Assembly: GCF_000614145.1 (NCBI RefSeq)
Contig: NZ_BAKK01000038.1
Coordinates: 1-38,373, forward strand
Direction of reading: 5' to 3'
From: Bacteroides faecichinchillae JCM 17102
GTDB taxonomy: Bacteria > Bacteroidota > Bacteroidia > Bacteroidales > Bacteroidaceae
DNA length: 38,373 bases
In this document: in pieces, positions 33,228 to 38,373 of the stretch
Layout: the number at the start of each line of letters is the position of its first letter
How positions within the stretch are numbered: the stretch's first letter is position 1
The notes under the pieces: model-generated
Told to the model about the DNA's origin: nothing
Database searches by the model: none
Seen by the model: only the letters and a program-made list of their open reading frames with translations
Position numbers and translations under genes: made by a program

Positions 33228-34694
33228 TTACTCAAACGCTCCCATACGGAGATAGTTTACTTCTACCTCTGTCAAGTAACGCCAGTCTCCGCGGCGCAAA
33301 CCTTTCTTAGTAAGTCCGGCAAAGAATACTCGGTCGAGTTTTATTACTTTATATCCCAGTGATTCAAATATACGGCGAACGATACGGTTCTTACCTGAGT
33401 GAATTTCGATACCAACTTGGTTTTTCTTAAATTCATCTGTATAGCTGATTTCATCTGCATGAATTTCACCATCTTCCAATTGAATTCCAGCTGCAATTTG
33501 TTCCATATCCGCTTTCGTCAGATTCTTATCCAAATGAACATGATAAATCTTCTTCTTCAGAAATTTCGGATGCGTCAACTTAGAAGCCAAATCACCGTCA
33601 TTCGTCAGTAACAATACACCTGTCGTATTACGGTCTAGACGGCCCACCGGATAGATACGTTCTGCACAAGCACCTTTTACCAAATCCATCACAGTACGAC
33701 GTTCCTGAGGATCATCAGAAGTTGTTACTGTATCTTTCGGCTTATTTAGCAATACATATACTTTACGTTCAATGCTAACTGTTTCATCATGAAACTTCAC
33801 CACATCTGCACGTTTAATCTTTGTTCCTAATTCTGTAACTACTTCACCGTTTACAGAAACCACTCCGGCAGTAATAAACTCGTCAGCTTCACGACGAGAG
33901 CAAACGCCAGCATTTGCCAAAAATTTATTCAAACGAATCGGTTCGTTCGGATCAATAAATTGTTCTTTGTACTCAATTTGTTTCTTTCTGCTATATTTAG
34001 CATTTGGATCATAGTCATTGGTACGTGGACGCGGACGGTAACCACCTTGTCGATCATTATTAATGCGTGGACGATAGCCGCCTTCACCATTATTATTGAA
34101 ACGAGGACGATAAGGACGATCACCGTATGAACGGTCCCCTCCCTCACGATTGTAAGGACGCTGAGGACGGTCACTACCTTCACCATTATTGAAACGAGGA
34201 CGATAAGGACGATCACCGTATGAGCGGTCGCCTCCCTCACGATTGTAAGGACGCTGCGGGCGTTCACCACCTTCACTATTATTATTAAAGCGTGGACGAT
34301 ATGGACGTTCACCACCTTCACGATTATAAGAAGGACGTTGTGGACGATCACCATAAGAACGGTCACCATAAGGACGCTGCGGGCGTTCACTACCTTCACC
34401 ATCGTTATTAAAGCGTGGACGATACGGACGATCACCACCTTCACGATTGTAAGAAGGACGTTGAGGACGATCACCATAAGAACGGTCACCGTATGAACGT
34501 TGCGGGCGTTCACCACCTTCATTGTTAGCATTAAAGCGTGGACGATAAGGTCGATCGCCACCCTCACGATTGTAAGAAGGACGATACGAACGTTCGCCAC
34601 CTTCTCTGTTGTAAGACCTGTTACCGTCACGGCCGGCACCTGTATTCTCTTCATTAAAAGAATTTTCGCGCCATTCTTCGTTTTCTGTGCTCAT
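33228..34694 (-). CDS. RsuA/RluB-family pseudouridine synthase with a long repetitive N-terminal extension
   Basis: 488 aa, about twice the usual family length. Residues ~25-225 are tandem low-complexity repeats built on NREGGDRPYRPRFNN and GDRSYGDRPQRP, rich in Arg, Gly, Tyr, Asn and Pro, probably disordered and RNA-binding. The catalytic part follows: an S4 domain from about residue 253 (IRLNKFLANAGVCSRREADE) and the pseudouridine synthase core with the catalytic Asp in GRLDRNTTGVLLLTNDG. It likely modifies 23S or 16S rRNA; the exact site is not evident. It lies between purB and asnS on one transcript. Confidence 0.93.
   Translation of the reverse strand: MSTENEEWRENSFNEENTGAGRDGNRSYNREGGERSYRPSYNREGGDRPYRPRFNANNEGGERPQRSYGDRSYGDRPQRPSYNREGGDRPYRPRFNNDGEGSERPQRPYGDRSYGDRPQRPSYNREGGERPYRPRFNNNSEGGERPQRPYNREGGDRSYGDRPYRPRFNNGEGSDRPQRPYNREGGDRSYGDRPYRPRFNNNGEGGYRPRINNDRQGGYRPRPRTNDYDPNAKYSRKKQIEYKEQFIDPNEPIRLNKFLANAGVCSRREADEFITAGVVSVNGEVVTELGTKIKRADVVKFHDETVSIERKVYVLLNKPKDTVTTSDDPQERRTVMDLVKGACAERIYPVGRLDRNTTGVLLLTNDGDLASKLTHPKFLKKKIYHVHLDKNLTKADMEQIAAGIQLEDGEIHADEISYTDEFKKNQVGIEIHSGKNRIVRRIFESLGYKVIKLDRVFFAGLTKKGLRRGDWRYLTEVEVNYLRMGAFE
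34020..34622 (-). repeat. Tandem imperfect repeats inside the pseudouridine synthase gene
   Basis: About 600 bp of imperfect repeats, with unit parts such as CGATTGTAAGAAGGACG and GGACGATACGGACG recurring on the plus strand, encode the Arg/Gly/Tyr/Pro-rich tail. Repeat length and order vary, as expected from slippage or recombination between units. Confidence 0.85.
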
Positions 34695-34766
34695 TGTTTA
34701 TTCGAATAAAATTAGACTTTGGCCTCACGGCCTGATTTAAAAACACGTTTATTGTATAGTAAACAA

Positions 34767-36113
34767 TTAAAGTCCCGTATAAGTATGCGGAGTAATTGCT
34801 CTTAACTCTTTTTTAATATTTTCGCTTACATTTAAACCCTCAATAAACTCTTTAATAGAACTTTCAGTAATAGCCTGATTCGTTCTTGTCAATGCCTTCA
34901 AAGCTTCATACGGATGAGGATAAGCTTCGCGGCGTAAAATGGTTTGTATAGCCTCAGCCACTACGCTCCAACAATTGTCCAAATCACGACATATAGCAGA
35001 TTCATTGAGCAACAGTTTACGAAGTCCTTTTAAGGAACTCTGAACAGCGATAACAATATGACCGAAAGGTGCACCGACATTACGCAGCACAGTAGAATCC
35101 GTCAAGTCGCGTTGTAAACGTGACACTGGAAGCTTCACTGCTAAATGTTCTAAAATAGCAGTTGCAATACCCAGATTACCTTCTGCATTTTCAAAATCAA
35201 TAGGATTTACCTTATGCGGCATAGCGCTTGAGCCCACCTCTCCGGCTTTGATCTTCTGTTTAAAGTATTCCATTGAAATATACTGCCAAAAGTCCCGATT
35301 CATATCCACCATTACAGTATTGATACGCTTCATTGCGTCAAATATTGCAGAAAGGTTATCATAATTAGAAATCTGCGTAGTGTATTCCTCGCGCTCCAAA
35401 CCAAGTTTTTCAGCAACGAAACGATTACCAAATTCTTTCCAGTCATATTGAGGATAAGCTACATGGTGAGCATTATAGTTTCCGGTTGCACCACCAAATT
35501 TTGCAGTAATCGGACAAGCCTTCAAGGTTGCCAACTGACGTTCCAAGCGATAAACAAAAACCATAACTTCTTTACCTAGACGAGTCGGAGAAGCCGGCTG
35601 TCCATGAGTCTTAGCAAGCATAGGAATATTTGCCCACTCTGTTGCATAACTCTTCAACTGTGCAATCAGCTCTTCCATCAACGGATAGTATACCTCTTCC
35701 AAAGCTTCCTTGATAGAAAGAGGAACAGATGTATTATTGATATCCTGAGAAGTTAATCCGAAGTGAATGAATTCCTTGTAATCATCCATTCCCCCCAGTT
35801 TATCAAACTCTTCTTTCAAGAAGTATTCTACTGCCTTTACATCGTGGTTAGTTACACTTTCGATATCTTTAATACGCTGCGCGTCAGCTTCTGAGAAATT
35901 ACGATAAATATTCCTCAAGGTTTCAAAAACGCTCTTATCAATTCCTTTCAACTGAGGTAACGGAAGCTCACATAAAGTAATGAAATACTCCACTTCCACC
36001 TGTACACGATATTTAATCAGTGCGAATTCTGAGAAATAAGCTGCTAAAGCTTTAGTTTTGCCTCTATATCGACCATCAATTGGAGATATGGCCGTTAATA
36101 CATCAAGTTCCAT
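34767..36113 (-). CDS. purB: Adenylosuccinate lyase
   Basis: 448 aa. It acts twice in purine synthesis (SAICAR to AICAR and adenylosuccinate to AMP). The fumarase-superfamily signature GSSAMPHKVNPIDFENAEGN is intact, as is the HFGLTSQDINNTSVP segment with the conserved His/Thr-Ser region, and KTHGQPASPTRLGKE. First gene of the purB-rluB-asnS operon; 72 bp separate it from the next gene. Confidence 0.97.
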   Translation of the reverse strand: MELDVLTAISPIDGRYRGKTKALAAYFSEFALIKYRVQVEVEYFITLCELPLPQLKGIDKSVFETLRNIYRNFSEADAQRIKDIESVTNHDVKAVEYFLKEEFDKLGGMDDYKEFIHFGLTSQDINNTSVPLSIKEALEEVYYPLMEELIAQLKSYATEWANIPMLAKTHGQPASPTRLGKEVMVFVYRLERQLATLKACPITAKFGGATGNYNAHHVAYPQYDWKEFGNRFVAEKLGLEREEYTTQISNYDNLSAIFDAMKRINTVMVDMNRDFWQYISMEYFKQKIKAGEVGSSAMPHKVNPIDFENAEGNLGIATAILEHLAVKLPVSRLQRDLTDSTVLRNVGAPFGHIVIAVQSSLKGLRKLLLNESAICRDLDNCWSVVAEAIQTILRREAYPHPYEALKALTRTNQAITESSIKEFIEGLNVSENIKKELRAITPHTYTGL

Positions 36114-36138
36114 AAGTTTTTAGATAATTATCAGGTCG

Positions 36139-36167
36139 CAAAATTAACTCTTTTTCCTGATTAACAA
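36139..36167 (-). promoter_or_regulatory. Promoter of purB-rluB-asnS
   Basis: TTG (36165-36167) and TAATTTTG (36139-36146) on the minus strand, 18 bp apart, 25 bp before the purB start. Confidence 0.5.
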
Positions 36168-36203
36168 GTTAAAACGATGGGTAAAGTTTCTATAAAAGTG
36201 ACT

Positions 36204-36236
36204 AAAAAACAATGAGCGGCAGATACTGTCGCTCAT
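36204..36236 (-). terminator. Terminator after the GH35 pseudogene
   Basis: On the minus strand ATGAGCGACAG (36236-36226) pairs with CTGCCGCTCAT (36222-36212) with one mismatch, followed by TGTTTTTTAG. It lies 26 bp after the stop. Confidence 0.75.
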
Positions 36237-36262
36237 CACCATCTATATTTTCACCTACTTTT

Positions 36263-38142
36263 TCAATTTAATTTCATCAGAACTGGAGTCTTCACTGTCC
36301 TTACTTCTGTTTTTGGCTTCTCATTCAATTGCTCAAAAACAACAATTTTATTTTCACCTTTTTTTAGCCAGACACCCGGTATGTAAAGCGTCTGTTGAGG
36401 TCCAACTTGCCAATAACGCCCAATATTAATTCCATTAATGAAAATAATTCCCTTACCCCAATTTTCCATATCAATAAATGTATCACCTATTTTATCCAGT
36501 GTAAACGTTCCACTATAAATCACCGGACAGTCTTTTAATTTCGCACTTGCCGATTCATTATTGTCATAAACATCACCTGTTAGCTTTGACAAGTCAGGCA
36601 CTTCACTCATCGGAAGCTGATACATATCCCATTCACCGGTAATTTCTCTTCCGACAATCTTCACTGGACTAATAATACCTTTATTATTGTGCACTATTTC
36701 ACTCCCATAGTTTATACGCCCCATATTTTCAACCAGAATCTGCAAGGTAGCATTGAAAGGAATCTCTATCTCCATAGAATATATTTTTGCATTCCGATTC
36801 AAAACTCCCACCTTTTCACCATCTACATAGACAACTGCATAATCACGCAATCCCGGGATTTCAAGTATTCCGCTAATTGGCTGATTAAAGCGACGCGTAT
36901 AAAGCACATAACCATAACCTTGATTCAGTTGTTCAAATGTCAAAGGAGTATCAGCAGATACTGGCTTCATTTTTTCAGCGAAACCAATCACATCTGCTAC
37001 TTTATTCAATTTAATAGAAGGTATCTCAATAATAGGATTTTTATCAGGTACGGCAGGAATCGGATATTTCACATATTTCTTAATGACATTACGCACTGAA
37101 TCATATTTAGGCGTCTCCCATCCGGCCTCACTTATTGGCGCATCATAATCATAACTAGTCAAATCCGGTTGTATATCACGCTTCTTATCATAATTCGCCC
37201 CACTGGTAAATCCAAAATTAGTACCGCCATGCACCATATAGAAATTAATAGAGACATCATTTTTTAAATAAGCCTCAGTTTGACGAGCAACTTTCGAAGC
37301 ATCTAATTGAGGAAATGGTTCAGCCAGTGAGACAGCCATCCCGGATAAAACTCCGCTACCATATAAGGACCCTTACCATTGTGATACTGATCAACCACTT
37401 TTTTCAGATTAGCAATATCGCTCTCTCCATTAGCCGTTGGCAAAGCTCCAGGCGTGGAACCACCCTCAAATAGCCAGCTTCCGTCTGAGGTAAATAGCGG
37501 CACATCAAATCCTGCATCAGCCAATTGTTGTTTGATTTTCGCATTATAAGCCCGGTGTTCCTCCAATGGAATATCCGTACGCTGAGAGACATAAGATCCA
37601 AACTCATTTTCACATTGTACCATTACAATAGGACCACCTTTTGTACACAACAAACCGCCAACTTCTTTATACAAACGATCAATATACGCTTTTGTGCATT
37701 TCAGAAACTCAGCATTATCCTTTCTAATCTCCATACCTTTTATATTCTGAAGCCACCAAGGATATCCACCAAATTCCCATTCGGCACAAACATATGGACC
37801 AGGACGAAGAATAACCATCATACCCTCCTCACCTGCTATTTTAATATATTCTGCCAGATTCTTATCGCCTGTAAAATCCCAGACACCCGGTTCAGGTTCA
37901 TGGATATTCCAAAACACATACGTAGCTACGGTATTCAATCCCATTGCTTTCATCATCTGAATACGATGACGCCAATACTAATGAGGAATACGGGGATAAT
38001 GCATTTCACCGGAAATAATAGGAGTCACTTTTCCATTTCGATAAAAGGCTCCGTCCTTAATCTCAAAATTGTTCTTTTGGGCCATTACAAACAAAGGCAA
38101 GAATGCCACGAATAGTAACCAGATAATGTTTTTCTTGTGCAT
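36263..38142 (-). pseudogene. GH35 beta-galactosidase, inactivated by a nonsense codon and a frameshift
   Basis: The start at 38142 begins MHKKNIIWLLFVAFLPLFVM, a signal peptide. The frame reads into the barrel (GEMHYPRIPH), then meets TAG at 37978-37980 (codon 55), where Glu (GAG) is expected before YWRHRIQMMKAMG. It continues open with the GH35 active site: the acid/base in VQCENEFGSY and the nucleophile in YMVAEFYPGW. A one-base deletion near 37324 then shifts it: the minus strand reads CACTGGCTGAACC where CACTGGGCTGAACC restores HWAEPFPQLD. The rest (36263-37339) holds the end of the barrel and the jelly-roll galactose-binding domains. Restored, the protein would be ~626 aa and cleave beta-galactosides outside the inner membrane. 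Two independent lesions make a true pseudogene likely. Confidence 0.9.
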
Positions 38143-38187
38143 AGTAATAATATTGATTAAAAATAGGGGTTATTGACAAATAAAACG

Positions 38188-38195
38188 CAAAGATA
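38188..38195 (-). promoter_or_regulatory. Candidate -7 box for the GH35 gene
   Basis: TATCTTTG on the minus strand, 45 bp before the start codon, next to the tRNA terminator. The -33 region overlaps the terminator stem and is weak. Confidence 0.33.
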
Positions 38196-38200
38196 AATAA

Positions 38201-38237
38201 AAAAAGAGTTCCGTAACAGAATTACGGAACTCTTTTT
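38201..38237 (-). terminator. Terminator of the tRNA transcript
   Basis: AAAAAGAGTTCCGTAA (38201-38216) and TTACGGAACTCTTTTT (38222-38237) form a perfect 16-bp stem with a 5-nt loop, followed by T-rich sequence on the minus strand. Confidence 0.88.
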
Positions 38238-38242
38238 CAGTG

Positions 38243-38317
38243 TGGGCGTTGACGGATTCGAACCGCCGACCCTCTGCTTGTAAGGCAGATGCTCTGAACC
38301 AGCTGAGCTAAACGCCC
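38243..38317 (-). tRNA. tRNA-Val (anticodon TAC)
   Basis: A full cloverleaf can be drawn. The acceptor GGGCGTT pairs with AACGCCC and is followed by discriminator A. The D arm is GCTC...GAGC. The anticodon stem TCTGC/GCAGA encloses CTTACAA, giving anticodon TAC (valine). The T arm GGCGG/CCGTC encloses TTCGAAT, with one non-standard pair or slippage as drawn. The 3' CCA is not encoded. 75 nt. Confidence 0.95.
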
Positions 38318-38351
38318 TTGTTAATGAGCCGGAAGTGCTTGTGTTTTAGTG

Positions 38352-38373
38352 TGGGCGTTGACGGATTCGAACC
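38352..38373 (-). tRNA. Partial tRNA, 3' end of an apparent second tRNA-Val copy
   Basis: The last 22 bases repeat the 3' end of the preceding tRNA (T arm and acceptor strand) exactly, and the window then ends. The spacing of 34 bp between the copies suggests a tandem tRNA operon. The anticodon is outside the window. Confidence 0.75.

Noticed and set aside
34020..34622. A CRISPR-like array because of regular repeats.
   Set aside because: The repeats have no constant spacer pattern, stay in one reading frame and encode a protein tail.
33929..34654. A 241-codon frame overlapping the repeat region on the same strand, rich in Val and Ile.
   Set aside because: It is a frame-shifted reading of the repetitive pseudouridine synthase tail; the repeats keep other frames open. 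No start signal or family resemblance.
36263..37339. A separate 358-codon protein starting MAVSLAEPFPQLD.
   Set aside because: It begins inside the GH35 barrel, lacks a signal peptide, and is continuous with the upstream part after one base is restored.
37525..38115. A 196-codon plus-strand frame opposite the GH35 gene.
   Set aside because: The minus strand carries clear GH35 motifs; the plus frame has no recognisable features or promoter.
38243..38373. The repeated tRNA 3' end as an integration (att) site of a mobile element.
   Set aside because: The repeat looks like a second tandem tRNA-Val gene; no integrase or island genes occur beside it in the window.

Overview
The window looks like chromosomal DNA of a gut Bacteroides, probably close to the B. 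thetaiotaomicron / B. ovatus group. Three things point there. Base composition is AT-rich with many AAA/TTT tracts. Promoter-like sites of the Bacteroides type (TTTG or TTG, 18-20 bp, TAnnTTTG) lie upstream of many genes. The gene content is typical: LDH-type malate dehydrogenase, Rex, a SUI1/eIF-1 homologue, OMP_b-brl and DUF4488 proteins, GH88 and GH35 hydrolases, and M56/TonB fusions. No phage, transposon, CRISPR array or rRNA was seen.

Layout. 1-7.3 kb: a coiled-coil envelope protein (minus strand), mdh, then a TolC / HlyD / ABC-2 permease / ABC-2 permease export operon with no ATPase gene. 7.4-8.0 kb: an outer-membrane beta-barrel protein. 8.3-13.5 kb (plus strand): a BlaI-type repressor, an M56 (BlaR1-like) membrane protease fused to two TonB C-terminal domains, a secreted TlpA-like thioredoxin protein, and a second twin-TonB-domain gene split from its N-terminal membrane signal by an in-frame TAA. 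13.6-21.3 kb (minus strand): mrp, trmB; DUF975, ilvE (frameshifted); xseB, xseA (frameshifted), a subtilase and mnmA. 21.4-22.6 kb (plus): a promoter with a short orphan reading frame, then a DUF3820-like protein. 22.6-25.8 kb (minus): metallophosphoesterase, ispF, a FAH-family hydrolase and rex. 25.9 kb (plus): SUI1. 26.6-29.5 kb (minus): the translation operon rplM-rpsI-rpsB-tsf, with a strong promoter, a structured leader before rpsB and a terminator-like stem-loop between rpsB and tsf. 29.8-31.7 kb (minus): GH88 and DUF4488. 31.8-36.1 kb (minus): purB-rluB-asnS. 36.2-38.1 kb (minus): a GH35 beta-galactosidase pseudogene. 38.2 kb to the end: tRNA-Val(UAC) and the start of an apparent second copy.

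How the genes fit together. The 8.3-13.5 kb block resembles a membrane-sensing cassette. A BlaI-like repressor, with a 7-3-7 palindrome over its own promoter, is followed 14 bp later by its likely protease partner, which carries periplasmic TonB folds. The rest is mostly housekeeping: translation, tRNA modification, redox control, isoprenoid and purine synthesis.

Four genes are interrupted: ilvE, xseA, the GH35 gene (a nonsense codon plus a frameshift) and the twin-TonB gene (a nonsense codon). Three of the lesions are single-base deletions, so sequencing or assembly error must be weighed against real gene decay. The most interesting regulatory signal is the rpsB leader, where GUUUAG / CUAAAC / GUUUAG segments can form two mutually exclusive helices.
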